DNA from: Legionella fallonii LLAP-10
Lineage (GTDB): Bacteria; Pseudomonadota; Gammaproteobacteria; Legionellales; Legionellaceae
Length of the DNA stretch: 64,000 nt
Assembly: GCF_000953135.1 (NCBI RefSeq)
Contig: NZ_LN614827.1
Span: 2,881,001 to 2,945,000 of the forward strand
Reading direction: 5' to 3'
Position 1 is the stretch's first letter. Each line of letters opens with the position of its first letter. Shown piece by piece: positions 36,694-47,110 of the stretch. Made by a program: the position numbers and the translations under genes. The notes under the pieces were generated by a model that saw only the letters and a list, made by a program, of their open reading frames with translations, had not been told where the DNA came from and did no database searches.

Positions 36694-36784
36694 ATTAAGC
36701 TCTGGCATTCAAATTGCATTTTAAAATTTAATAAAAACAAAAAAGAAGCGGCTGATGTTGGGCCTTGCATCTGAGGAGATCGCT

Positions 36785-38128
36785 ATGGTTATTAAGAAAA
36801 CATTTCCACGTACCTTGGCTGTGGTATATGCATTAAGTTTAATGCTTCCTTTAACTGCATTTGCTACCGATACCCCTGCCACAAGTGATTCTAATACGAA
36901 ACGAATTCCATTGGAAGATGTGCAAAGATTTTCTAACGCTATTAGTGAAATTAAAAAATATTATGTAAAACCTGTTGATGATAAAGAACTATTTGATAAC
37001 GCCATTCGTGGAATGTTAACTGGTCTTGACCCTCACTCTAGCTATCTTGATGAAGATGAATTTAAAGAGCTGCAAACATCAACTAGTGGTGAATTCGGTG
37101 GCTTAGGCATAGAAGTCACTATGGAGGACGGTGTTGTTAAGGTCATTACACCTTTAGTTGACACTCCTGCGTTCAAAGCTGGAATTAAATCAGGTGACTA
37201 TATTATCAAATTAGGAAAAGAATCTGTTCAAGGTCTTTCTCTAAAGGATGCTGTTAATTTAATGCGCGGTAAAGCAGGTTCTACTATCGAGCTTACCGTA
37301 CTTCGTAAAGGAGTAAGTAAACCTTTAGTTTTTGATTTAATGAGAGAAGTCATACAAATTAAGAGCGTACAAAGTAAAATGCTCGCCGATGGTTATGGAT
37401 ACATACGCTTGACTCAATTCCAAGCCTTAACAGGAAAAGACATGCTTCAAGCCATATCACAATTAAAACAACAATCTAATGGTAAATTAAAAGGATTGGT
37501 CTTAGATTTAAGAAATAACCCCGGGGGATTACTCGACTCAGCAATCCAAGTTTCCGATGCATTCCTTGGTACTGATAAATCAGGTAAACAAGAAATGATC
37601 GTTTACACTGAAGGCCGTCAACCCGGTTCAAAATTTACCGCATTGGCAAAACCTAATCCGATAGACTCGATAGATAATGCTCCAATGGTAGTCTTAATTA
37701 ATAACGGTTCGGCATCGGCTTCTGAGATCGTTGCTGGAGCATTAAAAGATAATAAAAGAGCAATAATAATGGGGACTAAAAGTTTCGGGAAAGGCTCAGT
37801 GCAAACGGTATTACCCTTAGATAACAAGACGGCAATCAAGTTAACTACGGCTCTATACTATACCCCATCAGGAACGTCTATCCAGGCTAAAGGTATTGTT
37901 CCTGACATCGTTGTAGAAGAGTTGGATGTTCCTAAAGATGTTAGCAAAAAATCAGACTTAACTGGATTTAGCGAAGCAGAACTTAGTGGACACTTAATCA
38001 ATAAAAATAATCCTGAAAATAACACGGCGGCTAAAAAATCTTCTAAAACAGACGATTTAATTCATGAAGATTATCAATTATATGCTGCCTTAACTGTTTT
38101 AGAAGGGATGTCATTAGCCAACAGATAA
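36785..38128 (+). CDS. ctpA: C-terminal processing peptidase CtpA (S41)
   Basis: 447 residues. A signal peptide ends at LTAFATD. A PDZ domain (about 90-180, GGLGIEVTMEDGVVKVITP...) precedes an S41 protease domain with substrate-groove segment LVLDLRNNPGGLLDSAI. The catalytic Ser lies in NNGSASASEIVAGAL (about 311) and the Lys in MGTKSFGKGSVQTVLPL (about 336). It trims the C-termini of periplasmic proteins. The ATG at 36785 has GAGGAG seven bases upstream; the frame extends back to 36755. Follows envC by 91 bp and ends in a strong terminator. Confidence 0.94.
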   Translation: MVIKKTFPRTLAVVYALSLMLPLTAFATDTPATSDSNTKRIPLEDVQRFSNAISEIKKYYVKPVDDKELFDNAIRGMLTGLDPHSSYLDEDEFKELQTSTSGEFGGLGIEVTMEDGVVKVITPLVDTPAFKAGIKSGDYIIKLGKESVQGLSLKDAVNLMRGKAGSTIELTVLRKGVSKPLVFDLMREVIQIKSVQSKMLADGYGYIRLTQFQALTGKDMLQAISQLKQQSNGKLKGLVLDLRNNPGGLLDSAIQVSDAFLGTDKSGKQEMIVYTEGRQPGSKFTALAKPNPIDSIDNAPMVVLINNGSASASEIVAGALKDNKRAIIMGTKSFGKGSVQTVLPLDNKTAIKLTTALYYTPSGTSIQAKGIVPDIVVEELDVPKDVSKKSDLTGFSEAELSGHLINKNNPENNTAAKKSSKTDDLIHEDYQLYAALTVLEGMSLANR

Positions 38129-38150
38129 TTGAATATAAGAGGTTCATTCG

Positions 38151-38183
38151 AAAATCAGCAGTTTACAACTGCTGATTTTTTTT
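38151..38183 (+). terminator. Rho-independent terminator after ctpA
   Basis: Perfect 13-bp stem AAAATCAGCAGTT / AACTGCTGATTTT with a 3-base loop, followed by further T residues. It lies 23 bp after the ctpA stop and reaches the end of the convergent binding-protein gene. Confidence 0.85.
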
Positions 38184-39303
38184 ATGCTGTATGTATTTGC
38201 CCTTTATTCACTGTTTTTACTTCAGATTTAGTATATAAAACTCCATTTTTATCTAAATTAAATGGCCCCATTACCCCTGTGCCAGTAGCTAGGGTATGAA
38301 TTTGTTCTGCAAGTTCCTGAGTAGAAAAACCAGATTTGGCTTTCATCGCCATAATAACACTCTGATTGAGCATATTGAATAAATCATACGCATAACCAGC
38401 TTCGGTTACTGGATAATTCATATTTTCTTCTAAGTATTGATTAATAAATTCAGGTTTCATTTCATGGGTATCGATATACCATTGTCCATTAAACACCTTC
38501 ATTACTTTGGGAGTAACGCGCTCAACAATGCTTGTAACAGGTTTATCAATATGAGCTTGTTTCATATTAGATTGAATTAATTCAATATCTTCGGGTGAAG
38601 CCATTATGAAATAGAGATCTGGATTTTTTCCTTTAATTTTATTAATCAAACCAGAAAAATCTTTGGTGCCAGCATCATATTGCTCATAAGTAGCAATTTT
38701 TATTGATGAATCAGCTTGTAATTGCTTCATTACAGACTGGGTTAATACGCTATCAGAAGGATGATTCGTCGTAATAATACCTAATTGTTTCACTTTCTTT
38801 TGCTTTAAGGTATTTACTAACACCTCGGCTTGTTCATATGCAGGACTCCAAATAAGGAAATTGTTTTTACCGTCTGCAATCGCAGGATCACTAGCCATGC
38901 TAAAGTGAATAAGGTTATTTTTTTTCGCAAAAGCAGCTAAGGAACCACCATTAACAGAACCTTCAGTTACCAAAACATTAATATGATGAGTTGTTACAAA
39001 TTTTTGCAAAGTACTCGCTGAATCCTGGTTATCGGCTAATCTATCAAGTGTAAAAAAAGAATAATGAATTTGAGAAGAGGATAATTTATCGTGAGCCATT
39101 TCCATTGCCCCTAATATATTTCTCCCAATAAATGCACGTTTATTAGTAAATGGAGCATAAATACCAATATTAATTTCAACTGCATTTTTGTTCACAGCCC
39201 CACTAGGAATAGAAGTGGCATGCGCTGCACCAGTGAGCCAGAAGGACAAAATTAAACTGTAAAATGCAATGACTGATTTTAACTGTATTCGTGCCATATT
39301 CAT
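38182..39303 (-). CDS. Periplasmic substrate-binding protein, Leu/Ile/Val type I fold
   Basis: About 373 residues with a signal peptide (IAFYSLILSFWLTGAAHA). The mature protein has the two-lobed type I periplasmic binding fold: EINIGIYAPFTNKRAFIGRN, VLVTEGSVNGGSLAAFAKK, HFSMASDPAIADGK and the hinge region KNPDLYFIMASPEDIEL. Such proteins bind branched-chain amino acids, amides or similar ligands for ABC transport, or act as sensors. No permease or ATPase genes are adjacent, so it is an orphan. The ATG at 39303 is favoured by AGGGTGA just upstream. Confidence 0.8.
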   Translation of the reverse strand: MNMARIQLKSVIAFYSLILSFWLTGAAHATSIPSGAVNKNAVEINIGIYAPFTNKRAFIGRNILGAMEMAHDKLSSSQIHYSFFTLDRLADNQDSASTLQKFVTTHHINVLVTEGSVNGGSLAAFAKKNNLIHFSMASDPAIADGKNNFLIWSPAYEQAEVLVNTLKQKKVKQLGIITTNHPSDSVLTQSVMKQLQADSSIKIATYEQYDAGTKDFSGLINKIKGKNPDLYFIMASPEDIELIQSNMKQAHIDKPVTSIVERVTPKVMKVFNGQWYIDTHEMKPEFINQYLEENMNYPVTEAGYAYDLFNMLNQSVIMAMKAKSGFSTQELAEQIHTLATGTGVMGPFNLDKNGVLYTKSEVKTVNKGQIHTA

Positions 39304-39518
39304 CTTCACCCTAGAAATAATTGATGAAAAATATTCTGCTATGAATACTTTATAAATACAATCATTATTACATTCAATCTCACTATTCTTTCTAAACTAC
39401 AACATTGCTAGGGTAGCTCCAGGGAGTGGAGGGAGGACATTAAATAATTATTAAATCTGTTGGGATTCAATACAGATTATGCGATAATAATTGACTAATT
39501 ATTAATCAAGAAATTACT

Positions 39519-41006
39519 ATGAACATTGCTAAACTCAGCTTATCTTTGTTGTGTGTCTCCTATTTTTCTCTTATTCAGGCTGATGTTATAGAGCATTTTA
39601 ATCAAATAAAAAATGATCCTAATGCCCTTTATACCTTTTTTAAAACAATGCCTAAAGGAGGAGAATTACATTATCATTTAGCAGGAGGGGCCTATCCTGA
39701 GACGATGTTATTACTAGCATCCGAAGGAAATTATTGCATTAACAAAACAACATTCGCTATCAGCCCAAATACACAGCACTGTGACGGAATTCAATCTAAA
39801 GAAATAATGAGCCAACCAGAGTTCTACTCTAAAGTAATAAAAAGCTGGTCCATGAAAGATTTTATTCCAGGAGAAGAATCAGGGCATGATCATTTTTTTA
39901 ATGGTTTTAGTAAGTATATCTCCATAGTTTTCAACTATAGGCCGGCATTACTAGCAGAAATAGTACAAAGAGCAGCGCAACAACAAGAGCAATATTTAGA
40001 AATATTAGATATTCCCGACAATGGACAATCCATTAAGTTCGGCGACCTTATAAAAGGAGTCCCCTCCTATTCTGAAAAAAGACGATTATTATTAGCGAAT
40101 ACTGATTTTCAAAACAACATAACCAATGCGGTGAATGAAAGTGATAATGTTATCCAACAAACTCGAGATTATTTAGGTTGTGAGAAAAATCCGCAATCGC
40201 CTCCCTGTAAAGTAAAAATTAAATTCCTTTATTACGCACTACGCGAACAACCATTAGATAATGTGTTTGCTCAAGCTCTGAGTGCATTTGAGGCCGCTTC
40301 TCGTTCAAAAGGTACTATTGTAGGAGTTAATTTAGTTCAGGCAGAAGATGGTATTATCTCCCTACATGATTATCGAAAACAAATGCAGATTTTTAAATAT
40401 CTTCACCAAATGTATCCGAAAGTGCCTGTTTCGCTCCATGCAGGAGAGTTAGCCTCAGAAGCAGTAGTTCCTGAAGAATTAAGCTATCATATCCATGAAG
40501 CCTTATTTACAGGGCAAGCGCAAAGAATTGGCCATGGCTCTGATATAGGTTATGAAAATAATGTTGAAGATATCCTGAAGTACATGGCTGAACAATCCGT
40601 GCCAGTTGAAATAAGTCTCATTAGCAATCAAAAGATACTTAATCTCTCTGGCCGCGCTCATCCCATTAATTATTATCTCTCTCACCATGTTCCAGTAGTT
40701 TTATCCACTGACGATGAAGGAGTATTAAGAACTGATTTAACACACCAATATGTTGCAGCAGTAATGAAACATAATGTGGATTATCCAACATTAAAACAAA
40801 TCAATAGAAATGCATTAACCTATGCCTTTCTTCCTGGAAAAAGTATTTGGGCTAATGCAAGCAAAGCAGTTCCAATACAAGAGTGCAGCGATTTAAATAG
40901 CGAACGCTGCAAAGAGGTTATTAAGGATAGCGAAAAAGCAACATTGCAATGGAATTTGGAACAGAAATTAATATCTTTTGAAAACCAATATAATAATGAG
41001 CCTTAA
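39519..41006 (+). CDS. Exported adenosine deaminase-family protein (ADGF/ADA2-like)
   Basis: 495 residues with a signal peptide (MNIAKLSLSLLCVSYFSLIQ, cut near 20). The catalytic TIM-barrel motifs of adenosine deaminase are all present: metal ligands in GGELHYHLAGG (His51, His53), SLHAGELA (His about 307, Glu about 310), RIGHGSDIGY (about 339) and STDDEGVLRTD (Asp about 397). At 495 residues it is longer than cytosolic Add (about 330-350), as in eukaryotic extracellular ADGF/ADA2 and their bacterial relatives, and has paired cysteines (NYCIN / QHCDG, GCEKNPQSPPC). It should convert adenosine to inosine in the periplasm or outside the cell. Single gene, divergent from the binding-protein gene. 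Confidence 0.84.
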   Translation: MNIAKLSLSLLCVSYFSLIQADVIEHFNQIKNDPNALYTFFKTMPKGGELHYHLAGGAYPETMLLLASEGNYCINKTTFAISPNTQHCDGIQSKEIMSQPEFYSKVIKSWSMKDFIPGEESGHDHFFNGFSKYISIVFNYRPALLAEIVQRAAQQQEQYLEILDIPDNGQSIKFGDLIKGVPSYSEKRRLLLANTDFQNNITNAVNESDNVIQQTRDYLGCEKNPQSPPCKVKIKFLYYALREQPLDNVFAQALSAFEAASRSKGTIVGVNLVQAEDGIISLHDYRKQMQIFKYLHQMYPKVPVSLHAGELASEAVVPEELSYHIHEALFTGQAQRIGHGSDIGYENNVEDILKYMAEQSVPVEISLISNQKILNLSGRAHPINYYLSHHVPVVLSTDDEGVLRTDLTHQYVAAVMKHNVDYPTLKQINRNALTYAFLPGKSIWANASKAVPIQECSDLNSERCKEVIKDSEKATLQWNLEQKLISFENQYNNEP

Positions 41007-41016
41007 TCAATAAAAA

Positions 41017-41042
41017 TAGGCACTAAAATCAATTAGTGCCTA
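41017..41042. terminator. Hairpin after the adenosine deaminase gene
   Basis: Perfect 10-bp inverted repeat TAGGCACTAA / TTAGTGCCTA with a 6-base loop, starting 11 bp after the stop codon. No T run downstream on the plus strand, so a partial or Rho-assisted terminator is the best guess. Confidence 0.45.
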
Positions 41043-41052
41043 CAGATACTCA

Positions 41053-41229
41053 TTACAATCCCAAAGTCACGTTAACCGCATTAGTCGTTATATCAGCGAC
41101 ACTGCATAAGCTGGGGTACTAACGCTTCCTTCCATATAGGTAGAAGGAAACTTCATATTGTAAGACTGATGTAGGGTATTACCGTAACTTAACGGATTAA
41201 ATACATTTGGAAACTCAGCCAGAGCTACT
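41053..41229 (-). pseudogene. C-terminal remnant of an unidentified gene, frameshifted
   Basis: On the minus strand, codons read VALAEFPNVFNPLSYGN, then SYNMKFPSTYMEGSVSTPAY and end at a stop. Shifting frame at the codon after YAVS continues plausibly as ADITTNAVNVTLGL and a stop at 41053. The two halves look like one protein end broken by a single frameshift, with no upstream part left. Family not recognised. The rest of the gap to 41619 (390 bp) is AT-rich and appears noncoding. Confidence 0.4.
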
Positions 41230-41619
41230 TAAAAAAATTAGTAAATAAAAGCCATATGACAACGATCCTCCTGAACTTTATGAACACTCCATTTCACTGC
41301 GATGAAATAGTATATTAATATTTATTATTTTTTTATAAAGACCATGACAAATATTAATATCATGTGAATCGCAAGCATGACAATAAACTTTTATATCCTT
41401 GGGCAGGCATATGAGTTAATATTTTTAAAGCTTTGTTCTATAATTAGTCGAATGGAGTTTAAAAATATCTCTCGCAGAAAGAAATGATGTATGAGGCTGT
41501 CTATGAGTTGACATAAATCTTACGGCAATTAAAATAGATTACGTGTACAAGTGATAAATATTAAATTTTAATAATTAACGATAAATTTACTATTTACTCT
41601 TATTACAGTTAGATATTAA

Positions 41620-42255
41620 GTGGATAAGACAACAGACAAAATTATTGGCAATAGGCTCAAAAGTGTTAGGATGCAGTTAGGTTTTTCTAGAAGAGAGTTT
41701 GCCGGAAAATGTGGTTTTTCAGCAGCAACTCTTCAAGCATGGGAAGATGGAAGGTATTCTGTCCCTCAAAAAAGCATAGTTAAATACGTAAAAACTGTAT
41801 TGGATTGCGGGCTCATCACGACAACAGAATGGTTCTTATTGGGGCTAGGCTTGCCGCCGAGACCCGTTAGTGGCTTGCCTGATGTTTTTGCTGCAGAAAA
41901 CAGTGTTATTCTTAAAGAAATCAATTTTTTTGAAACACAGAATAAAAATACTCTAATCACCACCATTAATGACGATGCCATGCTTCCTTATTTTGATATG
42001 GGAGATTATGTAGGTGGGAAAATACTATCCCTACAATATGCCGAAAAATACTTTGGTTCTGCCTGCATCATTGTGCTTTATTCTGGTGAAACTATAGTTA
42101 GGAAACTCCGTCCAGGTACCCATGGAAGAGGAGGGTTTAATTTACTTAGTACCAATTTAGAAACCAAAGCTCCTTATTCGTTTCTATTAGATTGCTCTAT
42201 ACAACAGTTTGCACCAGTTATCTGGCATAGAAAAATAGAACGCCCTTTATTATAA
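41620..42255 (+). CDS. HTH-Xre regulator with S24/LexA-like C-terminal domain, catalytic Ser lost
   Basis: 211 residues starting at GTG. An Xre helix-turn-helix (IGNRLKSVRMQLGFSRREFAG..., then TLQAWEDGR) fills the first 80 residues. The C-terminal half resembles the S24 domain of phage CI and LexA repressors: INDDAMLPYFDMGDYVGG corresponds to the usual GDSMxPxxxxGDxV, with Ala in place of the nucleophile Ser. GETIVRKLRPG follows at the position of the catalytic Lys. It is probably unable to self-cleave and so would be a stable repressor or a repurposed sensor. Start has no clear ribosome binding site. No phage genes nearby. Confidence 0.75.
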   Translation: MDKTTDKIIGNRLKSVRMQLGFSRREFAGKCGFSAATLQAWEDGRYSVPQKSIVKYVKTVLDCGLITTTEWFLLGLGLPPRPVSGLPDVFAAENSVILKEINFFETQNKNTLITTINDDAMLPYFDMGDYVGGKILSLQYAEKYFGSACIIVLYSGETIVRKLRPGTHGRGGFNLLSTNLETKAPYSFLLDCSIQQFAPVIWHRKIERPLL

Positions 42256-42366
42256 TCGGAGGGCAATACGCAGCGAGGCCGGATGCCATAATAGTCTATG
42301 CACTAATCCGACCGTTCGAGTAAACATGAGCATGGAAAATGTGAACTATTACCTATATAAATCGCC

Positions 42367-43308
42367 CTATTTATAAGCAAGTACAGTAGGAAACATTTTT
42401 GCCTTATCATAGATAAATTCAATATTAGTGAAACCTACAGATTCCAATTGCTGCTTAGTTTGAGCAGAAGAACGAAAGCATTGGAATTTTGCTTCAAGAA
42501 TATCTGCAAAAATAATTTTTTGGAGTAGTAAATCCTTTTGATTGATTTGGGACATATCCCATTCGCATTGCTCTGTCAGGCTTATAGGATATGTGATAAA
42601 ACTAGTGACCAATTTACCGCCAGGTTTTAAGGCGCTATAAAATTTATCGAATAATTTTACTACTTGCTTGTCATCAGGCTCGTAAATTGTAAGACCATTA
42701 CTAGAAATTAAATCTAATTTATTTTCGAGATTAAGTTCCCATGCATTACCTTGCTCGAGTTGTACGTAAGACTCTAATCCTTGCTGTTTTGCTAGAATGC
42801 TAGCATCATTTAAGGTCATTGGATCATAATCGAATCCAATTAATTCAATATGGTTGATTTTTTTAAAATCAAGATATAAAAGTTCTCCCATCATCCCGCA
42901 GGGAATACATGCAAGCACCGCATTATCCTTCACGGCCATCTGATTTTTCTGCAGAAAAATTTCAAACCTCTCCTGAGTGGCTAACATCAATGGAGCTTTA
43001 TCAAGAATAAATGCCTCTAACTCGGTCAAAGGGATACCCGGAGCGCTTTCTCTTGTTTTTCGCCCAAACCAAGGATGCGTTAACATATAATGGGTCCAAT
43101 AGCCGTTAATTCCTTGATTGGCAAGCAAGAAACGTCCAAAAGCAAATTCACTTAATTGTTTAAGTAGCTCTAGCTGATAATTTACCGTAGCGTAAGGTTT
43201 ATCACCTTGTTGCCTTATTCTATCAGCAATATGTTTTATGGTGATATCAATAGATTGGGGATCAATAGAATGAGAAATCAACGGCCTTTGTTCTATATTT
43301 TCTGACAT
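42367..43308 (-). CDS. Class I SAM-dependent methyltransferase
   Basis: 313 residues. The Rossmann core holds a glycine-poor motif I (VLACIPCGMMGELLYLDF), acidic IELIGFDYDPMTL, and GNAWELNLENKLDLISSNGLTIYEPD and LKPGGKLVTSFIT, all normal positions for a class I methyltransferase. The N-terminal 130 residues are mostly helical and likely help bind the substrate, which is not evident. The reading is firm only for the fold. It precedes the purA region with a palindromic repeat in the gap; no operon partner is obvious. Confidence 0.75.
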   Translation of the reverse strand: MSENIEQRPLISHSIDPQSIDITIKHIADRIRQQGDKPYATVNYQLELLKQLSEFAFGRFLLANQGINGYWTHYMLTHPWFGRKTRESAPGIPLTELEAFILDKAPLMLATQERFEIFLQKNQMAVKDNAVLACIPCGMMGELLYLDFKKINHIELIGFDYDPMTLNDASILAKQQGLESYVQLEQGNAWELNLENKLDLISSNGLTIYEPDDKQVVKLFDKFYSALKPGGKLVTSFITYPISLTEQCEWDMSQINQKDLLLQKIIFADILEAKFQCFRSSAQTKQQLESVGFTNIEFIYDKAKMFPTVLAYK

Positions 43309-43410
43309 ATGAAATCCTTTATTACTTCTTGAAGTGCATAACTCAACGGAGGAAAAATCCCGCTATTATAGTATAACAATTGTTAGTTAATAAGAAGAAT
43401 AGCCTGATAT

Positions 43411-43490
43411 ACATTAGACTTCTTTCGAAATGCTGCTGTATCAGTGAGTTGCTTCGTCGATATAGCAGCATTTCGAAAGAAAGTTAATGT
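43411..43490. repeat. Palindromic intergenic repeat (80 bp)
   Basis: Nearly perfect 28-bp inverted repeats beginning ACATTAGACTTCTTTCGAAA and ending with the complementary TTTCGAAAGAAAGTTAATGT, with a 24-base centre. It lies between the methyltransferase gene and purA. Fits the REP-like or MITE-like palindromes seen elsewhere in this window but is not the same family as 8067-8212 or 18194-18290. Confidence 0.7.
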
Positions 43491-43508
43491 ATGAGGGTAA
43501 CAAAGAAT

Positions 43509-43541
43509 AAGAAAAAGAGTGGTAGAACTATCTACCACTCT
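43509..43541 (-). terminator. Rho-independent terminator of purA
   Basis: Stem AGAGTGGTAGA / TCTACCACTCT with a 4-base loop (43516-43541). On the minus strand it is followed by TTTTTCTTATTC, a T-rich tail. It lies 16 bp beyond the purA stop codon. Confidence 0.85.
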
Positions 43542-43556
43542 ATTAGAGGCACATAA

Positions 43557-44858
<1,302 letters not shown>

Positions 44859-44923
44859 CTACTCTTAATTTGCAAAGCGCTGATTGAAGTTAACCCCAAT
44901 TTCAGCAAAATCGGACATTATAA

Positions 44924-45838
44924 TTACTTTTTAGCGGATACACCATCATTTTTTGGTATCGGCTGCTTAAAATAATCAAAAAAAGCACTACTTTGATCTA
45001 AGACAAAAATATCTTTTTTACTATGAAAACTATTTTCATAGGCAATTAAACTACGGTATAAAGCAAAAAATTCCTTATTTTGGCTATAGGCCTTAGCATA
45101 AATTGCTGCAGCTTTAGCCTGCCCCACAGCTTTTACTTCCTGTGCATGACTATTAGTTTTAGCTAATAAAACCATGACATCAGCATCAGCTTTAGCTTGA
45201 ATTTGCTCTGCCGCAGCTTGGCCATCCGCTCTATGTCTGTTGGCAATTTTCTGCATATCGGCCCGCATGCGCTGATAAATCGCATTACTAGTATTTGCGG
45301 GTAATTCAATACCTTTGAGACGAACATCTACCACATTAATACCAAGTTCACCAGCCTGTTTTTCAGCAGCTTTTCGTAGTAGCTCCATCACGTCATCACG
45401 GCCACCAGAAACAACTTCAGATATGGTTCGTTTACCAAATTGAGCTCGTAATAAAGTATTCAATTGCTGCTCAAGTAATGTTTCTGCTTTAAATTCATTA
45501 CCACCAGTGGATTTAAAGTATTGCGCTAAATCTGTAATGTGCCACTTGACATAATAATCAACCATTACATCCTTTTTCTCTTTGGTCACAATACGTGTTG
45601 ATTTGATATCCATTGTTTGAATACGAGTGTCAAATATACGTACATTCTCAATAAAAGGTGTTTTCAGATGCAAACCAGGATTTAAAACCTTTACCTTATC
45701 CGAATTACTCTCTTTAACTAGACGACCTAAACGAAGGATAATCCCCTGTTGTCCTTCTGTTATTGTGAATATACTGCTAAAAAACAACAATAAGACAAAA
45801 AATACGATAATCCCTAGGGCTGTTTTAGTTGTATTCAT
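44924..45838 (-). CDS. hflC: FtsH-modulating protein HflC
   Basis: 304 residues. One N-terminal membrane helix (ALGIIVFFVLLLFFSSIFTI) and a periplasmic SPFH/prohibitin domain (GQQGIILRLGRLVKE...), ending in an Ala-rich helix. It forms a ring with HflK that encloses the FtsH protease. Starts 2 bp after hflK. Confidence 0.95.
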   Translation of the reverse strand: MNTTKTALGIIVFFVLLLFFSSIFTITEGQQGIILRLGRLVKESNSDKVKVLNPGLHLKTPFIENVRIFDTRIQTMDIKSTRIVTKEKKDVMVDYYVKWHITDLAQYFKSTGGNEFKAETLLEQQLNTLLRAQFGKRTISEVVSGGRDDVMELLRKAAEKQAGELGINVVDVRLKGIELPANTSNAIYQRMRADMQKIANRHRADGQAAAEQIQAKADADVMVLLAKTNSHAQEVKAVGQAKAAAIYAKAYSQNKEFFALYRSLIAYENSFHSKKDIFVLDQSSAFFDYFKQPIPKNDGVSAKK

Positions 45839-45840
45839 TC

Positions 45841-46977
45841 TTAATCCCTCCCTTGACGATAAGTAGGTCTGGTGAGATCTCGTCCAGCTAAAGTTCCATT
45901 ATCTTCGTCGTTGTTATCAGCAGCCTCTCCTTTTTTTGCTTTGGAATTATCAGATTGAGTGCTTTGATTTATAGATAATTTATCTAATGGTAAATACAAC
46001 AAATTACCCGACTTATTATCAACAATAATTTTACTGCTATTATTTAAAACTTTTTCCATGGTATCCAAATACATCCGCTCTGACATCACCTGAGGAGCCA
46101 AGAGATATTGGGGAAGCAATGCGAGAAACTGAGCTACCTCACCCTGAGCTCGCAATACTACCTGCTTAGAAAATGCTTCGGCCTCTTGTTCTATACGACT
46201 TGCGTTACCCTCAGCAATAGGAACAACCTTGGCCGCATAAGCATATGCCTGCTCTTTAAAACGCTTTTCATCTTCTTGAGCTTTAATTGCATCATCAAAG
46301 GCATCTTGCACACTTTCTGGAGCACGGGCCGGCTGGGGAGAAACGTTAACAATAAAAATACCGGTTTTATAGCGTTCTAAGGTTTTTACAAGAGAGTCTT
46401 GCACTTTATTACCCCAAATTTCTCGCCCTTCAGTAATAATTTGATCTAAGGTCGTAGTCCCAACAACTTGTCTTAAAGCACTAGATGTCGCTTGTTGCAA
46501 ACTTTCCTCGGGATTAGCCACATTAAATAAATATTGCTGTAAATCACCAATTCTGTATTGCACTGCTATAGAAACAGAAACTAAATTTTCATCACTAGTC
46601 AACATTTGAGCTGAATAAGAGTAATCTAAAACTCTATCCACATTCATGATTATTTTGGAAGAAATGATTCGAGGGATCCAATGAGGTCCAGCACCAACTG
46701 TTTCTACATATTTACCAAAACGTAAGATTACCGCCTGCTCAGCAGCATCAACAATAAATATTCCAGAAAGAACCCAAAGAACAAATACAATCAGAATAAC
46801 CATACCAGTCAACAAGCCACCACTGGAACCATTGGATGATTTATTACTTGACTTACCTGAACCGCCAAACAGTTTTTTTACTTTTTCATGAAGTCGTTTG
46901 AACGCTTCGTCTAAATCTGGAGGCTGATTTTTACCCTTCCAAGGATCTTTGCCTTTCTCTGGTTCATTCCACCCCAT
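45841..46977 (-). CDS. hflK: FtsH-modulating protein HflK
   Basis: 378 residues. The Gly/Lys/Pro-rich N-terminal tail (MGWNEPEKGKDPWKGKNQPP) matches HflK. One membrane helix (LTGMVILIVFVLWVLSGIFI) and the SPFH domain with AEQAVILRFGKYVE follow. Start 46977 (not 46992) is chosen for the GGGAG just upstream and the family-typical first residues. Partner of HflC. Confidence 0.95.
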   Translation of the reverse strand: MGWNEPEKGKDPWKGKNQPPDLDEAFKRLHEKVKKLFGGSGKSSNKSSNGSSGGLLTGMVILIVFVLWVLSGIFIVDAAEQAVILRFGKYVETVGAGPHWIPRIISSKIIMNVDRVLDYSYSAQMLTSDENLVSVSIAVQYRIGDLQQYLFNVANPEESLQQATSSALRQVVGTTTLDQIITEGREIWGNKVQDSLVKTLERYKTGIFIVNVSPQPARAPESVQDAFDDAIKAQEDEKRFKEQAYAYAAKVVPIAEGNASRIEQEAEAFSKQVVLRAQGEVAQFLALLPQYLLAPQVMSERMYLDTMEKVLNNSSKIIVDNKSGNLLYLPLDKLSINQSTQSDNSKAKKGEAADNNDEDNGTLAGRDLTRPTYRQGRD

Positions 46978-47067
46978 CACAACTCCCGACAATTTCTAAG
47001 AAACCTAGAATTCTAGGGTGTATATGAAGTTTAAGCAAGTAGATACTGAACACTCTCCTCTCTAAAG

Positions 47068-47098
47068 TGCTCCTTGCACTACAATCGTGCAAGGAGCA
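47068..47098 (-). terminator. Strong hairpin after the ankyrin gene
   Basis: Perfect 12-bp stem TGCTCCTTGCAC / GTGCAAGGAGCA with a 7-base loop, lying 12 bp after the ankyrin gene stop on the minus strand. The following bases (CTTTAGAG) give only a weak T run. Confidence 0.6.
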
Positions 47099-47110
47099 TA
47101 GCTTAATGAG

